This document shows positions 8,075-15,424 of a stretch of DNA of 64,000 nt, in pieces. A program made the translations under genes and the position numbers. The notes beneath the pieces are model-generated. The model was not told the DNA's origin and searched no databases. It worked only from the letters and a program-made list of their open reading frames with translations. Position 1 is the first letter of the stretch. Each line of letters begins with the position of its first letter. Source of the DNA: Gracilibacillus suaedae (GTDB lineage: Bacteria; Bacillota; Bacilli; Bacillales; Amphibacillaceae); contig NZ_JAGFVL010000060.1 in the NCBI RefSeq assembly GCF_017599345.1, positions 1-64,000 on the forward strand. Direction: 5' to 3'.

Positions 8075-8638
8075 ATGGATATTTCATTAATTAGACATGG
8101 CAAATCGGAATTCACAACTAATCGTCGGTTAACGGCTGAAGAATTTAATGATTGGGTGAGCAGTTATGATAATAGTGGCGTTTTGAAAGAGGATTTCTAT
8201 CCTTTGGAGACACTGAAGAAAGTACGGACAGCCAATTTGATCTTGACAAGTGATTTACAAAGGTCGATTCAGTCTGCAAAGTTATTGCACCCCAGCCTTG
8301 ACTTTGTACCCAATCGAATTTTTCGTGAAACAGAATTGCCTAGCTCCTCTCTGAGAGGGGTAAAGTTACCCTCAAGTATCTGGGCATTTTTACTAAGGTG
8401 TTTGTGGTTTTTCGGAAATGCAAAAGGTTGTGAGTCGATAACTCATGCAAAAAAGAGAGCCCAAAAAGCTGCACAATTATTAATAGAATATGCTGAAATA
8501 TATGATTCTGTTGCCTTGATTGGGCATGGCTTTTTTAATATGTTGATTGCAAAAGAACTATTAAAGATGGGCTGGAGAGGTAAAAGAAAAACAAGTAGCA
8601 AACATTGGCATTGTACTACGTATTATCATGAAGAATAG
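8075..8638 (+). CDS. Histidine phosphatase superfamily protein
   Basis: 187 residues. The N-terminal LIRHGKSEF carries the RHG catalytic motif of the phosphoglycerate-mutase-like superfamily. LTSDLQRSIQSAKLL gives the second arginine, a glutamate-rich FRETELP segment supplies the acid, and ALIGHGFFN has the second catalytic histidine. All core residues are present, so an active phosphatase is likely, but the substrate cannot be told. It starts 11 bases after fabH and probably shares its transcript; a bidirectional terminator follows at 8647. Confidence 0.8.
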   Translation: MDISLIRHGKSEFTTNRRLTAEEFNDWVSSYDNSGVLKEDFYPLETLKKVRTANLILTSDLQRSIQSAKLLHPSLDFVPNRIFRETELPSSSLRGVKLPSSIWAFLLRCLWFFGNAKGCESITHAKKRAQKAAQLLIEYAEIYDSVALIGHGFFNMLIAKELLKMGWRGKRKTSSKHWHCTTYYHEE

Positions 8639-8646
8639 TAATAAAT

Positions 8647-8690
8647 AGCCAAGGATTTAATGACATCCTTGGCTACCGTATTATTTTTTT
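8647..8690 (+). terminator. Terminator between convergent genes
   Basis: Perfect 10-bp stem AGCCAAGGAT / ATCCTTGGCT with an 8-base loop, followed on the + strand by a T-run that overlaps the stop codon of the minus-strand AraC gene. Confidence 0.85.
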
Positions 8691-9511
8691 ACAATCGGAA
8701 TCCAAATTTCACTAACTTCATCTTTGCTGCTCAGGATTTCGGGTGCTCCACTGTGTTCATAATTGGAAGAAGGAAACCACTCACTATAAATACGCTCCCA
8801 AGCGGCTTGAACGTCTTCCCAACCACCCTTAACTTTAAATACAGCCCATGTTTGTTCTGCAATATCCAGGCTGTCATATGAAGAAGATGAATTTTTAGAG
8901 GTCGCCACACCGAAATAATAGTCAATTTCCTCCTCGGAGTAATTAGTTAGTACATGAAGTATCCCTGTTGGTTCAAGGTTAGATAGTTTCTTTAATTCTT
9001 CTAATGTGTCTTCTGATGCATGTTCCCAAAGTTTATTTATTTCTGGGTCTACGTCGTTTTCTAATACTTTCATTCTCTTTCTTGTTCCAATGATGGAAAA
9101 ATCATCCTTTTGAACGATACGTACATTCATTTCATTCACTCCTCTAACAGTTAGTTGGAAGGTCAACTGTGGATAGGCCTTTAAAGAATGAGCTTGATCT
9201 CTCATATCTGAAGGCATTAGACCGTGAACTTGATGAAAAGCCTTAGCAAATGAATTTGGTGTGGCGTATCCATATTTTAATGCAACGTCAATAATTTTCG
9301 TTTGTTCTCCTTTTAACTCAAGTGCTGCCAAAGTCATACGTCGCCTGCGAATGTATTCGGATAGTGGTATCCCTGCTAAAAAAGAAAACATCCTTTTAAA
9401 GTGGTACTCTGAGCATTGAGCTATCTGGGCAACCTTTTTATAGTTGATTGAGGTCGTCAAGTGAGCTTCAATATAGGCTATCGCTTCATTCATTTGTCTT
9501 AAAGAATTCAT
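8681..9511 (-). CDS. AraC-family regulator with GyrI-like effector-binding domain
   Basis: 276 residues. Residues 1-105 form two AraC helix-turn-helix motifs (VAQIAQCSEYHFKRMFSFLA and the ALKYGYATPNSFAKAFHQ segment). Residues 125-276 resemble the GyrI/SOUL-type small-molecule binding domain, ending with the usual EIWIPIVKK strand. The two-domain order is that of Rob/YdeE-like one-component regulators. GGGAGG precedes ATG 9511. It is divergent from the Nudix gene at 9652, which it could regulate; no target site was identified. Confidence 0.87.
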   Translation of the reverse strand: MNSLRQMNEAIAYIEAHLTTSINYKKVAQIAQCSEYHFKRMFSFLAGIPLSEYIRRRRMTLAALELKGEQTKIIDVALKYGYATPNSFAKAFHQVHGLMPSDMRDQAHSLKAYPQLTFQLTVRGVNEMNVRIVQKDDFSIIGTRKRMKVLENDVDPEINKLWEHASEDTLEELKKLSNLEPTGILHVLTNYSEEEIDYYFGVATSKNSSSSYDSLDIAEQTWAVFKVKGGWEDVQAAWERIYSEWFPSSNYEHSGAPEILSSKDEVSEIWIPIVKK

Positions 9512-9651
9512 TGTTGTAACCTCCCATTAATTAATAGAGTAGCAAAATAAAAAACCATGTTCCTCACAATCTGTGCACCATTTTGTGAGTTTGGGTTAAT
9601 GGCTCCTTTTTTCTAAAATAACAAGTTATAATAAAAAAGAGGTGATCAATC

Positions 9652-10098
9652 ATGGCAAAAGATAGATTCAAAGTAATTGTGGCAGTGCATATTTTTCTAT
9701 TAAAAGCTGATCATATTCTGTTACTCAGACGATATAACACAGGTTATGAAGATGGCAACTACAGTGTCTTAGCTGGTCATGTCGATGGAGGAGAAGATGT
9801 GATTACTGCTGCTCAAAGAGAAGCATTAGAAGAGGCTGGCATTACTATCTCCAAAAAAGACTTGAACATTGTTGGAGTTATGCATCGTAGGGCAGAAGAG
9901 GAGCGGATTGATTTCTTTTTGACAGCTGAGAAGTGGACAGGAGATATTATTAATAAAGAGCCTGACAAATGTGATGAGTTAGCATGGTATCCACTCAACA
10001 ATCTGCCTGAAAATATCATTCCTTATGTTCAACAAGCAATTGAAAATTATCAAGATGGTAAGCCATTTGATTTGTACGGGTGGACTGATTTTTTGTAG
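9652..10098 (+). CDS. Nudix hydrolase
   Basis: 148 residues with a complete Nudix box in residues 42-64 (GHVDGGEDVITAA then REALEEAGI, the pattern GX5EX7REXXEEXG). The box coordinates the metal for cleaving nucleoside-diphosphate-linked substrates. Flanking strands (FLLKADHILLLRR, AWYPLNNLPENI) are typical of small MutT-like members. AGAGGTGATCAATC gives a strong ribosome site. The substrate is unknown. Confidence 0.88.
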   Translation: MAKDRFKVIVAVHIFLLKADHILLLRRYNTGYEDGNYSVLAGHVDGGEDVITAAQREALEEAGITISKKDLNIVGVMHRRAEEERIDFFLTAEKWTGDIINKEPDKCDELAWYPLNNLPENIIPYVQQAIENYQDGKPFDLYGWTDFL

Positions 10099-10663
10099 AA
10101 AAAGCGACAAATCATAACGTTCACCTGATAACCTGAAAATCTAAATGGCTACTTCCATATGAATTATCCCAGGGAGAAAGGGTTTTATCCAAGCAACAGG
10201 TAGTTCCCTTCCTTGGACAAGTGCACCGCTTTCTGGGACATCAGCGCTTCCCTTCCAAGGTCCAACTTATTTGTTCTTCTTAGTAACACCTACTTCCATA
10301 AAGATTAACAGGTGACCTCGGTTTTCCCAGTGAAATGCAATCATTCGTAAAATCCCCACTGATGGAAGTCACGCTTTATATTTTTCAGCATGATAGCCTA
10401 AATTTTAATAATTGTTCCATCATTCCGTTTTTCTCATTGTTATCTAATCCGTCAAAAATACTCGATATCGCTTCTTTTTGTTTCATAACATCTAGTCATT
10501 TATCTTGAGTTCGAGATAATTAAATGCTTGGATGATAAAGTTCAATTACGGAAACAGTATTCTTATTTTAATATTACATTGACAATCATAGTAATATGAT
10601 TTATATTGTATTTGTGGATGACAGAGACACCATCCAAAAATAATATACAAGGAGAATGCCATT
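10099..10663. other. 565-base intergenic stretch with relic regulator
   Basis: No intact gene. 10385-10498 on the minus strand encodes a MarR-like C-terminal tail (separate entry). 10140-10380 is GC-richer than its surroundings and repeats short words (ACTTCCAT twice, CCTTCC/GGTCC pairs) without a readable frame; it could be decayed coding DNA or a structured RNA. TTGACA at about 10579 with poor -10 candidates may serve the ABC remnant downstream. Confidence 0.4.
10385..10498 (-). pseudogene. C-terminal fragment of a MarR-type regulator
   Basis: The minus strand reads VMKQKEAISSIFDGLDNNEK then a NGMMEQLLK tail before a TGA at 10385. This is the usual last helix pair of MarR-family repressors. 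No upstream domain remains. It sits next to a deleted DrrAB-type ABC operon, and MarR-ABC pairings are common, so this may be the former regulator. Confidence 0.5.
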
Positions 10664-11184
10664 ATGGTTGAAACGAAGGAGAAACTGATAGCAGTTCGAA
10701 ATCTTCAGAAGTCGTATAAAGGCCATAAAGTATTAAAAAATATCAATCTTTCTGTAGAGAAGGGAAGTGTTTTTGCTTTATTGGATTCCAATGGTGCGGG
10801 AAAAACAACGACCATTAAAATACTTTCAACGCTTCTTAATGCAGATAGTGGTTCGGCTGTAATCAATGGATTTAATGTAATGAAGGAGCCGGAACAAGTT
10901 CGTGGAGTGATCAGTTTGACAGGTCAATATGCCGCGGTAGATGAGGGATTAACAGGTAGGGAGAACATCCGCATGATTGGAAAACTTCGTCATTTGCCAC
11001 AAGCAATTAAAAAGTCTGATGAGTTACTTGATGCTGCTGATAGGCGGTTCTTGAAGCTATACGAAGCTTGTTGCTGAGTGAACCTGTCGGTAACAATGTT
11101 TGGATTTCGTTACTATGGTTATTTGGATTGTTGATTGTCACCTATATAGCTTCTGTTCAGGTTTTTAAAAGAAAAACATCCTAA
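10664..11184 (+). pseudogene. Deleted drug-export ABC operon: ATPase N-terminus joined to permease C-terminus
   Basis: ATG 10664 (AAGGAGAATGCC upstream) starts a DrrA-type ABC ATPase: Walker A region LLDSNGAGKTTT, with Asp where Gly is usual, then the Q-loop region SLTGQYAAVDEGLTGRENI. The frame runs to 11077 (137 codons) but leaves the ATPase pattern near codon 125, before the signature motif and Walker B. In another frame 11042-11184 reads AVLEAIRSLLLSEPVGNNVW and then SLLWLFGLLIVTYIASVQVF, the typical C-terminal helix of a DrrB permease. One internal deletion of roughly 1.3 kb, judging from usual DrrAB length, joins the two near 11035-11045. No transport function can remain. Confidence 0.8.
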
Positions 11185-11283
11185 TCTCGTTATGTAATAC
11201 CTCCTTGGGGAAGTTTATAACAGCTATAACAATACAATGAAGGTCAAAGTAATGTATGATGGTATATAGGAGGTGCATCGTTC

Positions 11284-11631
11284 ATGAAAAATAAAGCTTC
11301 CTCTGATTTGCTTAGAGGACATGCAGATACAATTATTTTGAACTTACTAATGAGTGGAGATAAATATGGATATGAAATAACGAAATTAATAGCAGCATAT
11401 TCAGATGGAGAGTATGAGCTGAAAGAGGCCACCATGTATTCAAGTCTGAAGCGTCTGGAGAAGGATGGCAGTATCGTATCCTATTGGGGAGATGAGACCC
11501 AAGGTGGCAGACGTAAATATTACAAGGTTACGGAAAAAGGAAAAGTTAATTATTACGAAAATAAAAGAAACTGGGAAGCAGCCAAACGGATTTTAGATCA
11601 ATTATTAGCGAAAGGTGGAAATGAAAATTGA
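11284..11631 (+). CDS. PadR-family transcriptional regulator
   Basis: 115 residues, standard PadR length. A winged helix-turn-helix (ADTIILNLLMSGDKYGYEIT, then ATMYSSLKRLEKDG and a wing GGRRKYYKVTEKGK) is followed by a short dimerisation helix. It has AGGAGGTG before ATG 11284. It overlaps the next gene, which carries a HAAS domain. PadR/HAAS pairs usually act together, with the PadR protein repressing the operon. Confidence 0.9.
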   Translation: MKNKASSDLLRGHADTIILNLLMSGDKYGYEITKLIAAYSDGEYELKEATMYSSLKRLEKDGSIVSYWGDETQGGRRKYYKVTEKGKVNYYENKRNWEAAKRILDQLLAKGGNEN

Positions 11632-12353
11632 TGAATAAAATAGAAAGATATGTTGACGGCATATTGTTGCCTTATGAAAATACCCATTCTGTTGGGGAGT
11701 TGAAGGAAGAGTTACACAACAATTTACAGGAAAAATTAAATGACTTCATAGAACAAGGATATGACGAAGATACCGCTTTTAAAATGACGGTTAACTCGAT
11801 TGGGGATGTTGCTGAATTGGTGGAAGAATTTTCAGAAGCTGCAGAAGAGGAGCAGGTAGAACAAAAGAAAATGGATTTTACAAAAATGGACCTTGTAAAC
11901 TCAGACTTTAAAGAAGTTAATCTACAAGGATCTGAGTTTAGTAAAAGTGATATAAGAGGTTCAGATTTTACAGGAGCAGACTTATCAAATACTAAGTTTG
12001 ATACTTGTGATCTAAGAAATGTTATTTTTGACGCTGCCAATCTTTCTGGAGCTAGTTTATCGAAGACAGATCTATCAAAAACAAGTTTTCAAAAGACAGT
12101 TTTAGATGATACAGACTTAAGCTATTCTAATTTATCTGGTGTTAATTTCGAAAATCAAACATTTAATGGTACGAGTTTTTACCTAAGTGCACTTAAAGGC
12201 GTAAACTTTAAAAATGCTGTGTTTAGAAATGTATCTTTTAAATATGCATACTATTGCCATAAAGCAAATTTCGACGGAGCAACAATGGATAAAGTAACTT
12301 ATGCCACATTGAATAGAACGAAAGCAGATTTAACGAATGTTACAGTGATTTAA
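11631..12353 (+). CDS. HAAS-domain and pentapeptide-repeat protein
   Basis: 240 residues in two parts. Residues 1-75 are a helical HAAS-type domain (RYVDGILLPYENTHSVGELK with EQGYDEDTAFKMTVNSIGDV), the module that partners PadR regulators and in relatives is followed by membrane helices. Residues 80-240 are about thirty pentapeptide repeats of A(D/N)LXX/SDFXX type (SDFTGADLSNTKFDTCDLRN), which fold as a right-handed beta-helix. It has no membrane segment. Start ATG 11631 overlaps the PadR stop (TGATG); the in-frame TTG at 11628 is an alternative with better spacing to GGTGG. It may be a soluble antagonist or co-sensor of the PadR protein. A terminator follows. Confidence 0.82.
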   Translation: MNKIERYVDGILLPYENTHSVGELKEELHNNLQEKLNDFIEQGYDEDTAFKMTVNSIGDVAELVEEFSEAAEEEQVEQKKMDFTKMDLVNSDFKEVNLQGSEFSKSDIRGSDFTGADLSNTKFDTCDLRNVIFDAANLSGASLSKTDLSKTSFQKTVLDDTDLSYSNLSGVNFENQTFNGTSFYLSALKGVNFKNAVFRNVSFKYAYYCHKANFDGATMDKVTYATLNRTKADLTNVTVI

Positions 12354-12362
12354 AACATATTT

Positions 12363-12385
12363 GAGCCTATCCGGGCTCTTTTTTT
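12363..12385 (+). terminator. Rho-independent terminator
   Basis: Short stem GAGCC / GGCTC followed by seven or more T. It ends the PadR/pentapeptide operon. Confidence 0.7.
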
Positions 12386-12467
12386 GCGCTAAATTTCGCA
12401 AATAACACTAGTATTCAATTTCATATTCTGGTAAAATGTTTTCAATTTACCAATTGGGGGGATAGAC

Positions 12468-13010
12468 ATGTTTGTACGTAAAATATACGAGAATTTGTCT
12501 CTAAAACTAATTGACCAAAGAGATGCAGAAACGATATTTGATCTAACCGAAAATTCAAGGGACTATTTACGAGAGTGGCTACCTTGGGTTGATGTAACAG
12601 TAAAAGTAGAAGATACGAGGGAGTTCATTCAATCCAGTTTGAAAGGTTTTGCTGATAATAAGAGTCTTACTACAGTCATTTTATATCATGGGGAGATTGT
12701 CGGGGTTGCTGGTTTTAATAGTATTGATTGGTCCAATAAAATCGCATATATCGGTTATTGGCTAGGGGCTGAGTATCAAGGAAACGGAATCATGACAAGG
12801 GTTGCTAAAACGCTAACAGATTATGCTTTTATGGAACTAAAACTTAACAAAGTTGAGATTAGAGCGGCCATCAATAATCAAAAAAGTAGAGATATACCTA
12901 AACGACTTGGCTTTGTGGAAGAAGGACGTATTAGAAGTGTTGAGTGGTTATATGATCACTATACGGACCATGTTATTTATGGAACATTAGCGGAAGAATG
13001 GCTCAAATAG
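12468..13010 (+). CDS. GNAT N-acetyltransferase, RimJ/RimL (YdaF-like)
   Basis: 180 residues. The full GNAT fold is seen: DYLREWLPWVD early, the central AGFNSIDWSNKIAYIGYWL strands, the acetyl-CoA loop YQGNGIMTRVAKTL, and the NQKSRDIPKRLGFVEEGR helix-strand. The pattern matches Bacillus YdaF, a RimL-type acetyltransferase thought to modify protein N-termini such as that of ribosomal L7/L12. GGGGGG precedes ATG 12468. It stands alone, closed by the hairpin at 13035. Confidence 0.87.
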   Translation: MFVRKIYENLSLKLIDQRDAETIFDLTENSRDYLREWLPWVDVTVKVEDTREFIQSSLKGFADNKSLTTVILYHGEIVGVAGFNSIDWSNKIAYIGYWLGAEYQGNGIMTRVAKTLTDYAFMELKLNKVEIRAAINNQKSRDIPKRLGFVEEGRIRSVEWLYDHYTDHVIYGTLAEEWLK

Positions 13011-13034
13011 TATAGCAATAAATAATAGAATATA

Positions 13035-13070
13035 AGAAGTCGTTTGGCGGAAAAATACCAAACGACTTCT
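13035..13070. terminator. Bidirectional terminator
   Basis: Perfect 13-bp stem AGAAGTCGTTTGG / CCAAACGACTTCT between the convergent acetyltransferase and lipase genes. T-tracts are weak on both sides but the stem is long. Confidence 0.75.
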
Positions 13071-13085
13071 AGATAGTGAATAATA

Positions 13086-13691
13086 TTAATTTCCTAAACT
13101 TTCAACAATGAGATCTTGTACTCTGCTACTCGTTAAAAGACGAAGGTGTGATACGCCTGAAACATGAATATTATCAGCACCACTAATTCTTGACAAACTG
13201 ATAGATACGATAGAATCTGAACTGCTATAGATAGAAGTGAAATCAACTCCGGATGGGACTGATGTTGCCCCTAAGCGATTAGCACCTCCAAGTGTAATTA
13301 CTTTATCGACTTTATCCACACCACCTAAGCGAGTTAAATAACGTAAAGTATTAGCACCACCCATACTGTGAGCAATAATATTTACTTCCTCTACATCATA
13401 ATTACTAAGTACATCATCAATATAATCTCTGAGTTGACGAGAATTTCGATAATTATTGCCTGTTTTGTCTCTGAAGTTTATCGCATGCAAATCAGATCTG
13501 TCGTACCCAATACTTCTTAATTTTCGTTCGATACTATAGAAATTGTACGGTGCACCACCTATACCATGAACGAGAACAACAGGCTTGTCAAAGTCAATGC
13601 CAGATTCTTCTTGTGCCATTGTGGTTGTAGGAACACTAAAAAGTAATACAAGTAACAGCAAGCCAATAAACGAGAGTTTGATAGATTTCAT
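13086..13691 (-). CDS. Secreted lipase, Bacillus family I.4 (LipA/EstA type)
   Basis: 201 residues including a Sec signal peptide (about 1-26: basic MKSIK, hydrophobic core, cleavage near TMA-QEE). The mature part follows the small alpha/beta-hydrolase lipases of B. subtilis: VVLVHGIGG oxyanion region, nucleophile elbow AHSMGGAN (S109), acid in YSSSDSIV (D159) and His in GVSHLRLL (H182). The alanine in place of the first elbow glycine is characteristic of family I.4. It hydrolyses extracellular acylglycerols. AAGGAGGAT precedes ATG 13691. Monocistronic. Confidence 0.92.
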   Translation of the reverse strand: MKSIKLSFIGLLLLVLLFSVPTTTMAQEESGIDFDKPVVLVHGIGGAPYNFYSIERKLRSIGYDRSDLHAINFRDKTGNNYRNSRQLRDYIDDVLSNYDVEEVNIIAHSMGGANTLRYLTRLGGVDKVDKVITLGGANRLGATSVPSGVDFTSIYSSSDSIVSISLSRISGADNIHVSGVSHLRLLTSSRVQDLIVESLGN

Positions 13692-13818
13692 ATAATCCTC
13701 CTTTAGTATATTATATGGATTATTTTACCACAGGATTGATATTGTTTGTATAATATTTCCTATTTTTAAAAGCGATGGAATATTTACGTTAATACTTTCT
13801 TTTAATTGTCGAAATATA

Positions 13819-13847
13819 TTGACAATTCCAACAAAAGCATGTAAAGT
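13819..13847 (+). promoter_or_regulatory. Candidate promoter for the S-box operon
   Basis: Perfect -35 TTGACA at 13819-13824, a 17-base spacer, and a weak -10 TAAAGT at 13842-13847. It lies 43 bases before the first S-box aptamer. No equally good promoter is seen between the two riboswitches. Confidence 0.45.
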
Positions 13848-13889
13848 ACAGTATATTACTAGGATATAAAAACTGAACATTAATCTTGT

Positions 13890-14001
13890 CTTATCAAGAG
13901 AGGTGGAGGGACTGGCCCAAAGAAGCCTCGGCAACCATTAAGTGTTATTGCTTAATATAGGTGCCAATTCCGTCTGAGTGTTTTCACTTAGAAGAGATAA
14001 G
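13890..14001 (+). promoter_or_regulatory. SAM (S-box) riboswitch 1 of a tandem pair
   Basis: All class SAM-I landmarks are present: P1 5' strand CTTATC, the conserved AAGAGAGGTGGAGGGACTGG core, a GGCAACC segment, AGGTGCCAATTCC, and P1 3' strand GATAAG. The lead-in and core are identical to those of riboswitch 2 for about 29 bases, suggesting a local duplication. A terminator at 14023 is its expression platform. Confidence 0.95.
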
Positions 14002-14022
14002 AGATTCATTGTTACGTAATGT

Positions 14023-14054
14023 ATCTCTCTATCTCCAAATAGAGAGATTTTTTT
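14023..14054 (+). terminator. Terminator of S-box 1
   Basis: Stem ATCTCTCTAT / ATAGAGAGAT with a 6-base loop and a run of seven T. SAM binding to the upstream aptamer should favour it. Confidence 0.9.
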
Positions 14055-14086
14055 ATGATAAGGATTACCAACATTATATCTATAAG

Positions 14087-14188
14087 CTTATCAAGAGAGG
14101 TGGAGGGACTGGCCCTATGAAACCCGGCAACCATTAAGCGATTGCTTAAAAGGTGCTAATTCCAACAGGAGTATTCCTGAAAGATAAG
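14087..14188 (+). promoter_or_regulatory. SAM (S-box) riboswitch 2 of a tandem pair
   Basis: A second full SAM-I aptamer only 85 bases after the first: CTTATC, the same AAGAGAGGTGGAGGGACTGG core, CCTATGAAACCCGGCAACC, AGGTGCTAATTCC, and GATAAG. It is closer to the consensus than copy 1. It has its own terminator at 14200, so transcription must pass two SAM-controlled stops. Confidence 0.96.
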
Positions 14189-14199
14189 AAGAGTAGTAG

Positions 14200-14231
14200 A
14201 GTCCTCTTTTTATCGAAGAGGGCTTTTTTAT
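14200..14231 (+). terminator. Terminator of S-box 2
   Basis: Stem AGTCCTCTT / AAGAGGGCT (one G-T pair) with a 7-base loop and a T-run, 27 bases before the thiolase start codon. Confidence 0.88.
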
Positions 14232-14257
14232 TTAAATAGAAGAAGGAGTAATCATAT

Positions 14258-15424
14258 ATGTCGATTGTTATATTAGACGGGATCCGGACACCTTTTGGAA
14301 AATGGAATGGTGCCCTTGCAGCATTTGATGCGGTAACATTAGCGAGTAAGCCGTTGAACTATTTAATCGAAAAGTATGCAGCAATTCCTCAGATAGATGG
14401 CGTGTTGTTAGCACAAGTTATTCAGGCTGGTCAGGGCCAAAATCCTGCTAGACAAGTTGCATACCAAGCAGGGCTTGATAGTAGAACACCAGCAATCACC
14501 TTAAATAATGTATGTCTCGGAGGAGTTGCCTCTGTCATTGATGCGGCGCGCCGCATTAGATTAGAAGAAGGTTCTTTTTATATTGTTGGTGGCTTTGACT
14601 CGATGTCCAATGCACCACACGTTATCCCGACTAGATCAATCAAAGGTATAGGTCATCAGACGATTACTGATACGTTGTTACATGATGGGCTGTGGTGTGC
14701 TCTGAGTGATCAGTCGATGGGCACATTAACGGAACAATATAATCGTGATTATAACATTAGCCGCAAAGAGCAAGATCAATTTGCAGCTCTCTCTCAACAA
14801 AGAGCAGCAACTGCCTTTGAAAGAGGACTACTGGCGGAAGAAATCCTACCAATCGATAGTGTATTAGCAAATGATGAAGGGTTACGCCCTCAGACAACTA
14901 TAGATAAATTAGCTAATTTAAAACCGGCTTTTACGAACGATGGAACCATTACAGCAGGTAATGCCTCGCAAATGACGGACGGAGCAAGTCTTGGAATTGT
15001 CACAACTTTAGAACAGGCAGAACGGCTCGGAACAGAACCCCTAGCCCATGTTATTGATTGGGCGGAAACGGCTGGTCCTGACGCAAGTCTCCAAACAAAA
15101 CCGGCAGACGCCATTCAAAAAATATTGAATAAACAGCAACTGACAATAAATGATATTGATCTATTTGAAATAAATGAAGCGTTCGCTAGTGTGGTGATCG
15201 CTAGCTGTAAAGCATTAAATATTGGTTATGACAAAGTAAACGTTAATGGAGGAGCTATTGCAATCGGGCATCCACTTGGAGGTACCGGATTTCGTTTAGT
15301 TTTAACATTAGCACATGAATTGAAACGTCGTGGCGGTGGTAAAGGAATAGCTTCCCTATGTGGTGGTGGCGGTCAAGGAATTGCTATTCTTATTGAAGTA
15401 CCAACGGAAGGGGGAAAACAATGA
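14258..15424 (+). CDS. Acetyl-CoA C-acetyltransferase (thiolase)
   Basis: 388 residues, usual thiolase length. Catalytic residues are complete: nucleophile NNVCLGG (C86), EINEAFA, GGAIAIGHPLGGTG (H338) and SLCGGGGQG (C368). It should cleave acetoacetyl-CoA with CoA into two acetyl-CoA, or run the reverse condensation. AAGAAGGAG precedes ATG 14258. It is the first gene of a tightly coupled six-gene operon behind two SAM riboswitches and overlaps the next gene by four bases (ATGA), an acetoacetyl-CoA synthetase that would supply its substrate. Substrate length preference cannot be read from sequence. Confidence 0.9.
   Translation: MSIVILDGIRTPFGKWNGALAAFDAVTLASKPLNYLIEKYAAIPQIDGVLLAQVIQAGQGQNPARQVAYQAGLDSRTPAITLNNVCLGGVASVIDAARRIRLEEGSFYIVGGFDSMSNAPHVIPTRSIKGIGHQTITDTLLHDGLWCALSDQSMGTLTEQYNRDYNISRKEQDQFAALSQQRAATAFERGLLAEEILPIDSVLANDEGLRPQTTIDKLANLKPAFTNDGTITAGNASQMTDGASLGIVTTLEQAERLGTEPLAHVIDWAETAGPDASLQTKPADAIQKILNKQQLTINDIDLFEINEAFASVVIASCKALNIGYDKVNVNGGAIAIGHPLGGTGFRLVLTLAHELKRRGGGKGIASLCGGGGQGIAILIEVPTEGGKQ

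Noticed and set aside
10140-10380. Structured regulatory RNA between the Nudix and ABC genes
   Set aside because: Some words repeat and could pair, but no known riboswitch core is recognised and pairing is not convincing by eye.
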